Assembly: GCA_020072845.1 (NCBI GenBank) | Contig: JAIQGF010000009.1 | Coordinates: 62,001-126,000, forward strand | Source: Terriglobia bacterium | Lineage (GTDB): Bacteria; Acidobacteriota; Terriglobia; Terriglobales; Acidobacteriaceae | Direction of reading: 5' to 3' | Length of the DNA: 64,000 nt | Part shown: positions 10,201-18,689 of the stretch, piece after piece | Layout of the letters: each line of letters starts with the position of its first letter | How positions within the stretch are numbered: position 1 is the stretch's first letter | Translations under genes and position numbers: made by a program | The notes under the pieces: model-generated | Seen by the model: only the letters and a program-made list of their open reading frames with translations | What the model was told of the DNA's origin: nothing | The model's database searches: none

Positions 10201-12469
10201 TGCTCGCGCCGCAAGTGGCCCCGCTTCCTGTCGTGCCGGTGTCGAAATTTTGACTGAGCGGACTCCCACCGCCGGACGACCAGTCGCTGCCGGAGCCGTC
10301 GCTATTGCCGCGCCAGACGCGGCAAGAGCCCACCAGCATTCGGCCTGAGGCCTGCGGATCGAGCGTGAAAAACGTGTAGAAGGACGAATTGTCGCTGCCG
10401 ATCTGGTTTTGCGTGATGGCCGAAAGGAAAGTCTGAAACGTGCAGGTAATCCCTGTCGCACAGCGCTGAATTCCGCCACCCAGGGTGAGGGGGGCGGGAT
10501 TGGAGGTGAACCATTCGTTGGCGTTGAGCGGGTTGATGGCGTTGAATCCGCCGTCACCATTGTTGACTTGCAGCCAATTGCCGGTGGAAGGAGAAGCGCT
10601 GCTCACCGCCGGCGATCCATTGTCCTGAGTGCCGCCGACCAGGGTCGTGGCGTCGGAGGCGGCCTGCGAGAAGCCCACAAACTGGATCATGGAAAAGCCG
10701 GTGGAGGAACTGAGGTTGTCAAATGGGCTGGCCGGTGTTGCACCCGATGCCGGACACGTTCCGTTGGTCAGCGACGAGCTTTGCAGCACGCGATAGACGC
10801 CGCCATCGTTGCCAAAGAAGACGGGAGGGCTGAACGTGGGGTGGGCGGCGAAAAACGCGCCCGTGCCGTCGTTCCCCAGGAAATCAACGCCGTGTTCGTC
10901 GGGATGAACGTGGGCGATATTGGCAGTCGGGCTGCAACCGTATACATGCGTCAGGTTCAAAAAGGGCGACGTGGTGCAGGTGGCGTTGGTTACCGGATTG
11001 ATGGCGCACTTGTATTCGTTGACGCCTCCGGCATAGAGATCGGTAGCGGAAGTGCCGTTGGGCACCGCGGCGAGCGCGATGTTGTAAGTGCCTTGGCCGG
11101 TGGAATCGTTGCCGCAACCCTGCTCCGGTCCACAGTTATCAATGCCGGTGGTCGAGATCTGCGTCCAGGCGCTTTGCCCGCCGTCTTTGGTCTGGAAGAT
11201 TCCGATGTCATTCTCGCTGGAGTTGTAAACCCAGACGTACATCTCGTCGCGTCCGGAGACGATTGCCATCTCCGCGCGGTAGAGGGGACAACCGCTGCTT
11301 GCCGGGGAGGAGGGGCAATTGGACAGCGTGATGTTGGCGGGTTGGTTGGCCAGGCGCGTCCAGGTGGCGCCATCAGCAGAGGAATACACGCCGTGGAAGC
11401 GGAGGTTGGCGTAGAACTTGTGTTGCTGCGCATTGTAGATGACGGCATTGGCGGAGCCGGGATCGGGAGTAATTTGAGTCGCACCCGATGAGTCATCGGT
11501 GACCTTTGCACGCGTCCAGGTGATGCCCACGTCCGTCGAGAAGTAGATTCCTCGGGCATTGCTGCCGCCGGTCTCGGCGCCGACGCTGATGCCGCCGCTG
11601 GCCGCCGCGGCGGTGGCGACCACGCGGCTAGGGGCATCGGTGCTGAAGGCAATATGCGTGAACCCCAGGCCATGGAACGACACGGTTCCCGACGCAGCGC
11701 AGGCCGGATTTTGAGTGGGGCAGGTGGCGCTGCTGATCAAGCTCCAGGTGGCGCCGGCGTCGGTGGAGCGCAGGATGCCGAGGCCGTAATACGAATCGGC
11801 GGAGTTGTTGGCCTCGCCGCTTCCGACCAGGATGAGGTTGCTGTTGCCGGGCTGAAGCGCGATGGAGCCGACCGTGAGCGTCGCCTGGCCGTCGGTGAGA
11901 GGAGCCCACGTTACCGGCGCGGTGCAGACTCCGTTGCTGTCGCAGGTGCGCGCGGCGCTCACCGCGTTGGTGGTCTTCCACACGCCGCCGGATGCGCCGC
12001 CGATGTACACCGTGTTGCCGGTTGTGTCGCCCTGGTCCACCGCAACCGCGGTGACGCGTCCCACGGCGGGGCCGTAGTTCTGCTGCTTGAGGTTGTTGAA
12101 GGCGGCGGTGGAGGTTGGGGCTGGGCCGAGGAAATTCCACGGCGCACTGCCGGCCGGCGCCGGCACGAACAACGGCCTGGGAGACGCGGTGGTTCTACCG
12201 GATGTGCCCTGAGCGGCAGTGGCCCAGGCCAGTCCCAGTAAGCGGCGATTATTCAGCTTCTGGTCGTAGGCGCGGTGGAGCTGCTCGGCGCCGGGCTTGC
12301 CGTCCACCATGCGCCCGCGCATGAACCACTTGGCGCGCTCCTGGGGCCGGTCGCGCTCGCTTTCAGCGGGATTTTCCGTTGACACTTTGGCGCCTTGCGC
12401 GAAGGCGGTCGAACAAAGCAGCAATAGAACCATGGGAAAGGACAGGAATGGCCTGACAACTGATCTCAT
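7241..12469 (-). CDS. Giant secreted protein: BNR/VPS10-like propeller repeats plus multiple Ig-like domains and a C-terminal membrane tail
   Basis: About 1742 residues from the ATG at 12469 (MRSVVRPFLSFPMVLLLLC...), chosen because a signal peptide starts there and AGGA lies 5 nt upstream. The first 1000 residues contain Asp-box/BNR repeats of the sortilin-like propeller type (STDAGATWS, STDVGITWT, TTDAGVTWAKLD). The next 600 or so are Thr/Ser/Gly-rich Ig-like beta domains with recurring FSPA/FTPASPSLTAGQT strands. Near the C-terminus two hydrophobic stretches enclose RNRRGK, the second ending LLMLASCGGGGGG. A final beta strand (GTYQITVTGASG ... ITLQVN) closes the protein. It is probably a surface-displayed adhesin or glycan-binding protein; no catalytic residues could be assigned. 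Confidence 0.75.
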   Translation of the reverse strand: MRSVVRPFLSFPMVLLLLCSTAFAQGAKVSTENPAESERDRPQERAKWFMRGRMVDGKPGAEQLHRAYDQKLNNRRLLGLAWATAAQGTSGRTTASPRPLFVPAPAGSAPWNFLGPAPTSTAAFNNLKQQNYGPAVGRVTAVAVDQGDTTGNTVYIGGASGGVWKTTNAVSAARTCDSNGVCTAPVTWAPLTDGQATLTVGSIALQPGNSNLILVGSGEANNSADSYYGLGILRSTDAGATWSLISSATCPTQNPACAASGTVSFHGLGFTHIAFSTDAPSRVVATAAAASGGISVGAETGGSNARGIYFSTDVGITWTRAKVTDDSSGATQITPDPGSANAVIYNAQQHKFYANLRFHGVYSSADGATWTRLANQPANITLSNCPSSPASSGCPLYRAEMAIVSGRDEMYVWVYNSSENDIGIFQTKDGGQSAWTQISTTGIDNCGPEQGCGNDSTGQGTYNIALAAVPNGTSATDLYAGGVNEYKCAINPVTNATCTTSPFLNLTHVYGCSPTANIAHVHPDEHGVDFLGNDGTGAFFAAHPTFSPPVFFGNDGGVYRVLQSSSLTNGTCPASGATPASPFDNLSSSTGFSMIQFVGFSQAASDATTLVGGTQDNGSPAVSSASPSTGNWLQVNNGDGGFNAINPLNANEWFTSNPAPLTLGGGIQRCATGITCTFQTFLSAITQNQIGSDNSSFYTFFTLDPQASGRMLVGSCRVWRGNSDGSGSDWSSGGGSPLSQNFDTGTTGSGATCGASTPFFVNTITAGGPCNGTCDPGATPGTSSGGGSQVVWAGMEGIADSSSAAVQCPNGLPCGGQVWVTTQADADLSTTPNKWSEVSGLTTNPSTACTSTPSACNINPKHYNISGIALDPKDATGKTAYVTVMGFGVGHIFKTTDAGVTWAKLDGDPSTTGLPDAPADAVVADPSVANLVYIGTDVGAFQSIGDGTWTELGPSSGAGSLPNVTITQLKIYNNPSDSIPLRLRASTYGRGIWEIPISTAPGFQLSVTPAAATSIVGQTATLNGTITLFNGYNSSISISCQPVGGALPSTCTANPPTLAPGATTFTVTVGDSTAATFNFKIVAVGGDPKAVTQQFPVTLNSVIPFSLGAAADTSAPAGGAATTSFTVTASTAVSGTINVSFACSGLPAGAGPCGFSPAVPTLSAGQTASVSVTIPTASTTPIGSYSITITGTYSGFSQTTTTTLSVTTPPDFTMSALSPASLNLSTTDTAASSFTLLPNTTLSGTVSLSCTGLPTGAGPCAFTPASPSLTAGQTTATSVQVTLPLSAVAPGTYTVAVNASVSTTNGVVLHSQSLTLNVTGNSWGISAGNLSPTPARPGQPLSGTVTITPSAYTGTVSLTCALSDSTGTSCGFSLPSSPTTILTTLTLTFTPATSSTAQTVNVVVTTTVATPATNQVVTVTAQDTTTSKSQTFNYSIIDYALTTGTPAAVIPNGASGSTQIPITIAPLNGFNATVNVTCTGPSGSGVGCSLNPPGPNFPINGSVSVPLTTATISGPNCTNSANSCGGSYAITIATSDSIVSHSMTPNLPVLDFRMTPTTTTGSVTAGQSGVYTIAIAPGSAGATGSVTVSCTSGVPSLAACQFGANNASSITLDPTNGQVSTVLTVTTTAPSVSLLRPPSDRHTVPLYAFWLTLPGIVVGIIGIGVTPRNRRGKLLGHIGLVVVLGILLMLASCGGGGGGSTTTPPIPKPGTPAGTYQITVTGASGSGATSLSHFTQITLQVN

Positions 12470-12556
12470 AATTCCTGGCAGCAGAAGGATTCTGGGAAAG
12501 CGGTCAAGTATGTTGCTGGCTAGGAACTCTGTCAATCGGGAAGGGAACCTAAGAAA

Positions 12557-12689
12557 GGCTTCAGGCTCCAGGCTTCAGGCGCAAGGCAGAAACGGTTCGA
12601 TTTTCTTTGGCCGGTTGAGCTTGGTCGGTTGAGTTTCGTGCCTAAGGCTTCCAGCACGCCTGGAGCCCGAAGCCTGAAGCCCGCAGCCT
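12557..12689. repeat. Word-repeat hairpin (GGCTTCAGGCTCCA type)
   Basis: The left arm (12557-12582) repeats GGCTTCAGG twice. The right arm (12659-12688) carries the reverse complement (AGCCCGAAGCCTGAAGCC). Between them CGGTTGAG occurs twice. The right arm ends in the stop codon of the ABC ATPase gene (12688-12690). Confidence 0.7.
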
Positions 12690-13479
12690 AGTCTTCCAGC
12701 ACCGGCATGTGCTGTAGAACTTCGATGGCGCGGGGGCGGTTGGAGAGCACTTCGTCGCGGCGGATTTTTCCATCGCGGAAGAAGAGATTGCGCTTGGCGA
12801 ACTGCGCAATGTCTGGCTCGTGCGTAACCAGCACGATGGTCAGCCCGCGCTCTTCGTTGAGGCGCTGGAAGATGTCCATGATTTCCACCGCGGTGCGGCT
12901 GTCGAGATTGCCGGTGGGTTCGTCGGCGAGCAGGATGGTGGGCAGGTTGACGAGCGCGCGAGCGATGGCAACACGCTGCTGCTGCCCGCCGGAAAGCTGG
13001 GAAGGGAAGTGCTCGGCACGATCCGCGAGGCCGACCTGGTTGAGCGCGGCCACGGCGCGGCGCGTCGCTTCCTCACGCGGGATGCGGGCATAATGCGTCG
13101 GCAATTCGACATTCTCCATGGCGGTGGTGCGCGCCAGCAGGTTGAATCCCTGGAAGACGAATCCGATTTTGCGGTTGCGGATGGCGGCCAGGTCGCGCTT
13201 GGTCAGGGTGGAGACGTCGGTGCCTTCCAGCACGTAGCGCCCGCTGCTGGGCCGGTCAAGGCAGCCAAGGATATTCATGAAGGTGGATTTGCCGCCGCCG
13301 CTGGCGCCCATGACGGCAACGAACTCGCCGGCGGCGATGTCCACCGAAACACCGCGCAGGGCGTGCACCTTCGCTTCGCCCAGGTCGTAGTACTTGTGCA
13401 CCTCTTCGACATGGATGACGGGGGTGGAAGCGGTGGTTTGTGATGTCGAGGATGTGGTCGTTTGTGAAGTGGTTCCCAT
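12688..13479 (-). CDS. ABC transporter ATP-binding protein, MacB/LolD type
   Basis: 263 residues. After a Ser/Thr-rich N-terminus (1-20) comes a complete nucleotide-binding domain. Walker A is GASGGGKST (58-66, with Gly where Ser is usual), then the Q-loop FVFQGFNLL, signature LSGGQQQRV (162-170), Walker B ILLADEPTGNLD and switch histidine VTHEPD. The sequence groups with the ATPases of macrolide/lipoprotein exporters (MacB N-domain, LolD). The membrane-fusion protein gene is 73 bp upstream on the same strand, so the two should act in one export complex. A FtsX-type permease, which this ATPase needs, is not encoded next to it; the next gene downstream is the giant secreted protein. Confidence 0.9.
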   Translation of the reverse strand: MGTTSQTTTSSTSQTTASTPVIHVEEVHKYYDLGEAKVHALRGVSVDIAAGEFVAVMGASGGGKSTFMNILGCLDRPSSGRYVLEGTDVSTLTKRDLAAIRNRKIGFVFQGFNLLARTTAMENVELPTHYARIPREEATRRAVAALNQVGLADRAEHFPSQLSGGQQQRVAIARALVNLPTILLADEPTGNLDSRTAVEIMDIFQRLNEERGLTIVLVTHEPDIAQFAKRNLFFRDGKIRRDEVLSNRPRAIEVLQHMPVLED

Positions 13480-13552
13480 GAAGAATTAAAGTATCACTTA
13501 AAGTCTGCGGCACGCTCTCTGGTTTGTCATCAACCAACAACTGCCAACTGCC

Positions 13553-15058
13553 TTACCGTCCCGGCGGGCGACCACCCATTGGCCCTCCCACGCTCGCACG
13601 CCCGCTCTTGCTGGCGCCGATGATGAGTTCGTCGCCCTCCTTCAGGTCGCCGTGCAACACCTGCACCAACTCGGTGACAGTGTGGTCAGTAATGCCGGTG
13701 CGTACCTGGACGGGCTTCAGGGTCTTGTCGGCCAACTGCGTCCAGACAATGCCGAGATCGGTCGGCGCTGCTTCGTGCGGCTTCACGCCGCCGCCGGGCT
13801 GCTCGCCGCCCTGACCGGCGCGGTGTCCACCGGTACTGGGGGCACCGCTTGCGACTTGAGCTCCCGGACCGCGCGCGCCACTCGCGCGTGGCTGGCCTTG
13901 GGCTTGCGGCGGTCCTCCACTCGCTTGCGTTGCCGGTTGTGCAGGGACTTGCGCCGGCGTTCCCGGCTGTCCCTGACCTTCGCCTTGCCCCGCGCGGCGG
14001 CGTCCGCCAGCGGGCTCGATGCCGTTCTCCTTGAGCAATGCGCGGAGTTCGTCAGGCTTTAAGTCCGGCGTGTAGCGGAGGGCCCCGTTGGGAATTTTGA
14101 TGACATCACGCGCGCTGGCCACCGGGATGGTGACGTAGGCGGTCATGCCGGGAAAGAGCTTGAGTTCGGGATTGTCGAAATCAATGATGGTGTCGTAGGT
14201 GACGACGTTCTGCACCGTGGTGGGATTCATGCGGATCTGCGAAACCGCGCCGCTGAAGGTCTCGCGTGGGAAGGCGTCCACCTTGAAGGAAACCTTTTGG
14301 CCGACCCGGATCTGGCCGACGTCGCTTTCGTCGGTCTTGGTGTAGACCTGCATCTTGGTCAGGTCCTGCGCGATGGTGAACAACGTGGGCGCCTGTAAGG
14401 AGGCGGCGACGGTCTGTCCGACGTCGATGGCGCGGTTGACTACGGTGCCGTCAATCGGGGCGTAGATGGAGCAGTGATCGAGATTGGTTTGCGCCACTGA
14501 AACCGCGGCCTTGCGCTGTTCGACCTGGGCCACGGCCTGCGTCACTTGGGCGTCGGCGGCGGAAACGGCAGCGACGGCGGAGTCGTAATTGGCCTTGGCG
14601 AGATCGAGCTGCTGCTGGCTCATGACGCCCTGCCTGGTCAAACCCAGGGTGCGCTCGTAATCGGCCTTGGTCTGCTCCTGCGCGGCCTTTGCTTTTTCCA
14701 GATTTGCCTTGGCGGAAGCGACATTGGCCTTGGCGTTTTCATAATCAGCCTTGGCTTGGAGCAGCGCGCCGTCGAAAAGCGAGGGTTCAATCTCGGCGAT
14801 CAACTGACCGTGCTTGACCTTGGAATTGAAATCGGCGTGGAGCCGGTAGATGTTCCCGGAAACCTGCGATCCGACCTGGACCGAGGTGACGGCGTTAATG
14901 GTGCCGGTGGCATCCACCACGGCGCGGATGTCGCCGCGCTCCGCCCGGGCGGTAAAGTATTGCGTTTTGTCCTTGCGATTGAGTCCGAAGGCCGCAAACA
15001 GCACCACGGCGACCAGGATGACGGCCACAATCGTCCATTTGTTCTTCAGTATGTTCAC
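13553..15058 (-). CDS. Periplasmic adaptor (membrane-fusion protein), MacA/HlyD family
   Basis: 501 residues. An N-terminal membrane anchor (8-25, IVAVILVAVVLFAAFGL) is followed by the first barrel-sandwich half (GSQVSGNIYRLHADFNSKVK). A long Ala/Lys/Glu-rich alpha-hairpin (about 95-190) and the second lipoyl half (CSIYAPIDGTVVNRAIDVGQ) come next, then the beta-barrel domain. Residues about 345-435 are a Gly/Pro/Gln/Ala-rich, probably disordered insertion not usual in MacA, placed before the membrane-proximal domain. It pairs with the downstream ATPase to couple inner-membrane ATP hydrolysis to export of an unknown substrate. It is divergent from modA across 228 bp. Confidence 0.85.
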   Translation of the reverse strand: MNILKNKWTIVAVILVAVVLFAAFGLNRKDKTQYFTARAERGDIRAVVDATGTINAVTSVQVGSQVSGNIYRLHADFNSKVKHGQLIAEIEPSLFDGALLQAKADYENAKANVASAKANLEKAKAAQEQTKADYERTLGLTRQGVMSQQQLDLAKANYDSAVAAVSAADAQVTQAVAQVEQRKAAVSVAQTNLDHCSIYAPIDGTVVNRAIDVGQTVAASLQAPTLFTIAQDLTKMQVYTKTDESDVGQIRVGQKVSFKVDAFPRETFSGAVSQIRMNPTTVQNVVTYDTIIDFDNPELKLFPGMTAYVTIPVASARDVIKIPNGALRYTPDLKPDELRALLKENGIEPAGGRRRAGQGEGQGQPGTPAQVPAQPATQASGGPPQAQGQPRASGARGPGAQVASGAPSTGGHRAGQGGEQPGGGVKPHEAAPTDLGIVWTQLADKTLKPVQVRTGITDHTVTELVQVLHGDLKEGDELIIGASKSGRASVGGPMGGRPPGR

Positions 15059-15286
15059 GAGGGAAACAGCCTCTCTTATGACTTATGATCGCAGATGAGC
15101 ACGGTGCAATCTTTAAGTGTATCTCGCCCTGCCGGAGAGCACTGCGCGTTTTTACAAAAAATTACACCCTGCATCTATTGTGGCGCGCGCGGAATGGAAC
15201 CGCAACTGGCTTCGGATTCCGGCCCCTGAGACCGGGCGCGTACAATCGTTGGTCCAAGATTCGATGCTTTTTCGCGGGAGAGGTCT

Positions 15287-16102
15287 ATGACGCGGGTCAC
15301 AAGAGCAGGGCCTGTCGGTCCGCCGGTCTGCCGGTCCATCGCAGTTGTGTTGCTGGCCGTCATTTGCGCAAGCTGTGCGCTGCAGGCGCAAACCACTCTG
15401 ACCGTGGCGGCCGCTGCCAATCTTGGCCCCGCCCTGCGCGAGATTGCCGCCGACTTCGAAAAAAGCAACGGAACGCGTGTCACGCTGGTGTACGGGGCTT
15501 CCGGTAATCTGGCGATGCAGATCGAGAACGGCGCCCCCTTCGACGTATTTCTTTCCGCGGACGAGGATTACCCGCGCAACCTGGAAACCAAAGGTGCGGC
15601 TGCACCCGGGTCACTTGCCGTTTATGCGACGGGGAAACTGGTTTTGTGGGTCACAAACGCGTCCGGCATTGATGTTGGCCGACTCCAGCCGCAGATGTTG
15701 CTCCTGGATTCCGTGCACAAAATTGCCATTGCCAACCCGCAGCACGCGCCTTACGGCAAGGCAGCAGTCGAGTTTCTTCGCAAAGCTGGACTGTACGAGC
15801 GTGTCGCAGGAAAATTCGTCCTGGGGGAAGACGTTGCGCAGACGGCAGAATTCGTCCGCTCGGGTAACGCGGATGTTGGCATCATTCCTCTGTCACTGGC
15901 GCTCGCGCCGGCGATGAAGGAGCGGGGAAAGTACCAAGAGATCGCGGCCGGCTTGTATACGCCGATCCGGCAAGCCGGCGTGATTCTTAAGAGTGCGAAA
16001 AATCCATCCGCAGCGGCGAAGTTTCTTGATTACATCAGGTCGGCGGAGGCGGCGGCGGTGCTGACGCGTTATGGCTACGAGCCGCCGGGAACGCAACGAT
16101 GA
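15287..16102 (+). CDS. modA: Molybdate ABC transporter, periplasmic substrate-binding protein
   Basis: 271 residues with an export signal (residues 15-35, ending SCALQAQ; the Cys could make it a lipoprotein). The mature part starts TLTVAAAANLGPALREIAADF and has the ModA ligand-site pattern YGASGNLAMQIENGAPFDVFLSADE (split motif), with IIPLSLALAP near the C-terminus. It binds molybdate or tungstate in the periplasm and delivers it to ModB. The start follows GGGAGAGG by about 4 nt. The stop overlaps the modB start by 4 bp (ATGA), so the two are translationally coupled. Confidence 0.92.
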   Translation: MTRVTRAGPVGPPVCRSIAVVLLAVICASCALQAQTTLTVAAAANLGPALREIAADFEKSNGTRVTLVYGASGNLAMQIENGAPFDVFLSADEDYPRNLETKGAAAPGSLAVYATGKLVLWVTNASGIDVGRLQPQMLLLDSVHKIAIANPQHAPYGKAAVEFLRKAGLYERVAGKFVLGEDVAQTAEFVRSGNADVGIIPLSLALAPAMKERGKYQEIAAGLYTPIRQAGVILKSAKNPSAAAKFLDYIRSAEAAAVLTRYGYEPPGTQR

Positions 16103-16773
16103 ACTGGCAAGCTTTCGCCCTGACCGCGCGGCTGGCGGTGATCGTGGCCGGTGTGCTGGTGGTGATCGGGTTGCCGATCGCCTATTGGATCACCTATTCG
16201 CGCTGGCGCTGGAAGTTCCTGATCGAAGCCGTGGTGTCGGTCCCGCTGGTGTTGCCGCCGACGGTGCTCGGTTACTACCTGCTGGTTTTGTTCGGCAACG
16301 CGACGTGGTTCGGGCGTTGGTATCAATCGCTGACCGGCCACACGCTGGCGTTTACCTTTGCGGGCCTGGTGATCGGCTCGATCTTGTATAGCCTGCCCTT
16401 CGCGGTGCAGCCCTTCGCCGCTTCGTTTGCGGCCGTGGACACGCGCCTGCTGGCGGCTTCGGCCACCTTGGGGGCTTCTGGATGGCGGACGTTCTGGCGC
16501 GTGGTCTTGCCGCTGTCCAAGCCGGGGCTGGTGACCGGAATCGCTCTCAGCTTCGCGCACACGGTCGGCGAATTTGGCGTCGTGCTGATGATCGGCGGAA
16601 ATATTCCCGGCGTGACGCGCACCGTCTCCATTGATATTTACGACCGGGTGCAGGCGTCGGAGTTCGCGCAGGCGGGGCAAACCGCGCTGCTGCTGCTGAT
16701 TTTTTCCTTTGTTGTGCTCTCGCTGGTGTATGCGCTGAACCGCAAGGTATGGGCGGTCTGGCCGTTTCGCTAG
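16099..16773 (+). CDS. modB: Molybdate ABC transporter permease
   Basis: 224 residues with five hydrophobic segments. The cytoplasmic EAA loop reads AAASATLGASGWRTFWRVVL and is followed by the conserved SFAHTVGEFGVVLMIGG of ModB. It forms the homodimeric channel for molybdate. Its TAG stop shares the palindrome CTAG (16770-16773) with the stop codon of the convergent VTT-domain gene, which separates modB from modC. Confidence 0.92.
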   Translation: MNWQAFALTARLAVIVAGVLVVIGLPIAYWITYSRWRWKFLIEAVVSVPLVLPPTVLGYYLLVLFGNATWFGRWYQSLTGHTLAFTFAGLVIGSILYSLPFAVQPFAASFAAVDTRLLAASATLGASGWRTFWRVVLPLSKPGLVTGIALSFAHTVGEFGVVLMIGGNIPGVTRTVSIDIYDRVQASEFAQAGQTALLLLIFSFVVLSLVYALNRKVWAVWPFR

Positions 16774-17471
16774 CAGCTCGGAACTTGCTGCTTGCCCTGC
16801 GCCTCCTGCTGGGCGCGCTCGATTTCCTGGCCGATGCGATGCCAGACCAATGCCGCCGCCACGAACACCAGCACCACCGCGACGGTGATGCTGATGGTGA
16901 CCACCGCGTACTGCTGGGGATGGCGGAAGACGCGGATGATGCGGCGGCTGTAGTGTGACGCGATCCAGGCCACCAGCGAATAACGAAACGCGCGCCCGGC
17001 GACGAGCGCGGCCAGGTACTTGCGAATCGGAAATTTCAGCGCCCCCGCCGCCACGAAAAACGGCGAACTGGGAAATGGCGGCGGCGCGACCCCCGCAATC
17101 ACCACGGCGAACACTCCGTACTTTTCCAGCATGCCGTCAACGCGGGCGACCCGCGCCGCCCCCATCCGCTTCTGCAGCCACCCGGTCCCGGCGCCGCTGG
17201 CCAAGCGGTACATCAGGTAGGCGCCGGCCACCGATCCGGCCGTGCTCATCATGGCGTAGTACCACCACAGGTCGTGATGGCGCGCGGAGAGCACGGCGTT
17301 GAAAATATCCAGGCTGCCCAGCGTCGGAATGAACGAGCTGTCAATGATTCCGATCAGACACAAGCCGGGCCCGCCCCAGCGGCGCAGGGTGGTCCAGAGG
17401 GAAGCCGCTGCCAGGAGCTTCACCTGAGGCGCGACTTTAGCGTGCACGATTTTGGCCGGAACGATTTCCAT
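16770..17471 (-). CDS. VTT-domain (SNARE-associated/DedA-like) membrane protein
   Basis: 233 residues with about five hydrophobic segments and the VTT signature (GIIDSSFIPTLGSLD ... GSVAGAYLMYRLASGAG ... GVAPPPFPSSPFFVAAGALK). DedA/VTT proteins are thought to move lipids such as undecaprenyl phosphate or phosphatidylethanolamine across membranes; the role here is inferred from the family only. It lies on the opposite strand inside the mod cluster, with its 3' end overlapping modB by 4 bp and its start 29 bp from the modC frame. The insertion leaves modC needing its own promoter or antisense read-through. Confidence 0.8.
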   Translation of the reverse strand: MEIVPAKIVHAKVAPQVKLLAAASLWTTLRRWGGPGLCLIGIIDSSFIPTLGSLDIFNAVLSARHHDLWWYYAMMSTAGSVAGAYLMYRLASGAGTGWLQKRMGAARVARVDGMLEKYGVFAVVIAGVAPPPFPSSPFFVAAGALKFPIRKYLAALVAGRAFRYSLVAWIASHYSRRIIRVFRHPQQYAVVTISITVAVVLVFVAAALVWHRIGQEIERAQQEAQGKQQVPSC

Positions 17472-17499
17472 CCCACAGCTAGCTTAGATGTGAATTGCG

Positions 17500-18678
17500 G
17501 TGCGCGGCGGGAAAAAGCGACGAGGCATCAATCATGGCAGCAGCGACCGATTACAATGTCCCGCTACGACCTGCCCACCACCATCCGCGCTCGCCGTCTC
17601 GCTCCGCAAGCGGCTGTCCGAGAGCTTCACGCTGGAAGTGTCGTTCACGGCTGCCGCGGGCATCACCATGCTGTTTGGGCCATCGGGCGCGGGCAAGACC
17701 ACGCTGCTGGAGTGCATTGCCGGGCTGCTGGCGCCGGACTCGGGGCGCGTCGCCGTGGGCAGCATGGTGCTGTTCGACTCCGAGACAAAGGTGAATGTGC
17801 CGGTGGCAAGCCGGCGCGTCGCCTATGTGTTCCAGACGCTGGCGCTATTTCCCCACATGAGCGTGGAAGCGAACATCGCGTATGGTCTTGACCGCTTGCC
17901 GGAGGAGCAGCGCCGCCAAGCCGTGGACGCGATCGTGGACGCATTCCGCATCCGGCATACTCGCGAACGCCGGCCAGGGGAAATCTCCGGTGGCGAACGG
18001 CAACGCACCGCCCTGGCGCGCGCGCTGGTCACCAATCCGCGCGTGCTGCTGCTGGACGAGCCGCTCTCCGCGCTCGACGTTGCGACCAAGACGGCGATCA
18101 TCCAGGACCTGCGCGCCTGGAATGACGCGCACCGCATTCCCGCGCTCTATGTCACCCACAGTCGCGACGAGTTGTTTGCGCTCGGCGAGGGCGTGATCGC
18201 GCTGGAGCAGGGAAGAGTGGTCGCGAATGGATTGCCGCAGGAGGTGCTGCACGCCCCCCGGCTGGAGTCGCTGGCGCAGGCGGCGGGTTTCGAAAATATT
18301 TTCGACGGCACGGTGGCCGCGCTACACGAGGACCTCGGGACCATGACGTGCCGCATCGCCGGGGATGTGCAACTGGAAGTCCCGTTGGGGCACGCCGCGG
18401 TTGGAGAAGCGGTGCGCATCGGCATTCGCGCCGGCGACATCCTGCTGGCCAAGGCGAAACCGGAGGGGCTGAGCGCGCGCAACCTGCTGCCCGCGACCAT
18501 TGTTTCGCTGGTGCGTCGCGACGTGACGGTGGTAACGCGGGTGCGGTGCGGCGACGCAGCCACCGGTTCGGAAATGGAGGTCCACCTCACGCCGGCGGCG
18601 CAACAATCCCTGGACTTGATACCCGGACGCGCGGTGTGGCTGGTGATCAAGACCTATTCCTGCCATCTTCTGCGGTGA
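17500..18678 (+). CDS. modC: Molybdate ABC transporter ATP-binding protein
   Basis: 392 codons from a GTG at 17500. Walker A GPSGAGKTT, signature SGGERQRTALARAL, Walker B VLLLDEPLSALD and the switch His in YVTHSRDE are all intact. The C-terminal region (from about 290) is a TOBE/Mop-like molybdate-binding domain. It energises ModB. The true start is uncertain, since family similarity begins only at SALAVSLRKRLSESFTLEV (about codon 28). The upstream part is low quality, and an ATG at 17553 lies in another frame, so the N-terminal 25 residues may not be translated. Confidence 0.88.
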   Translation: MRGGKKRRGINHGSSDRLQCPATTCPPPSALAVSLRKRLSESFTLEVSFTAAAGITMLFGPSGAGKTTLLECIAGLLAPDSGRVAVGSMVLFDSETKVNVPVASRRVAYVFQTLALFPHMSVEANIAYGLDRLPEEQRRQAVDAIVDAFRIRHTRERRPGEISGGERQRTALARALVTNPRVLLLDEPLSALDVATKTAIIQDLRAWNDAHRIPALYVTHSRDELFALGEGVIALEQGRVVANGLPQEVLHAPRLESLAQAAGFENIFDGTVAALHEDLGTMTCRIAGDVQLEVPLGHAAVGEAVRIGIRAGDILLAKAKPEGLSARNLLPATIVSLVRRDVTVVTRVRCGDAATGSEMEVHLTPAAQQSLDLIPGRAVWLVIKTYSCHLLR

Positions 18679-18689
18679 GAAATTCCCAC

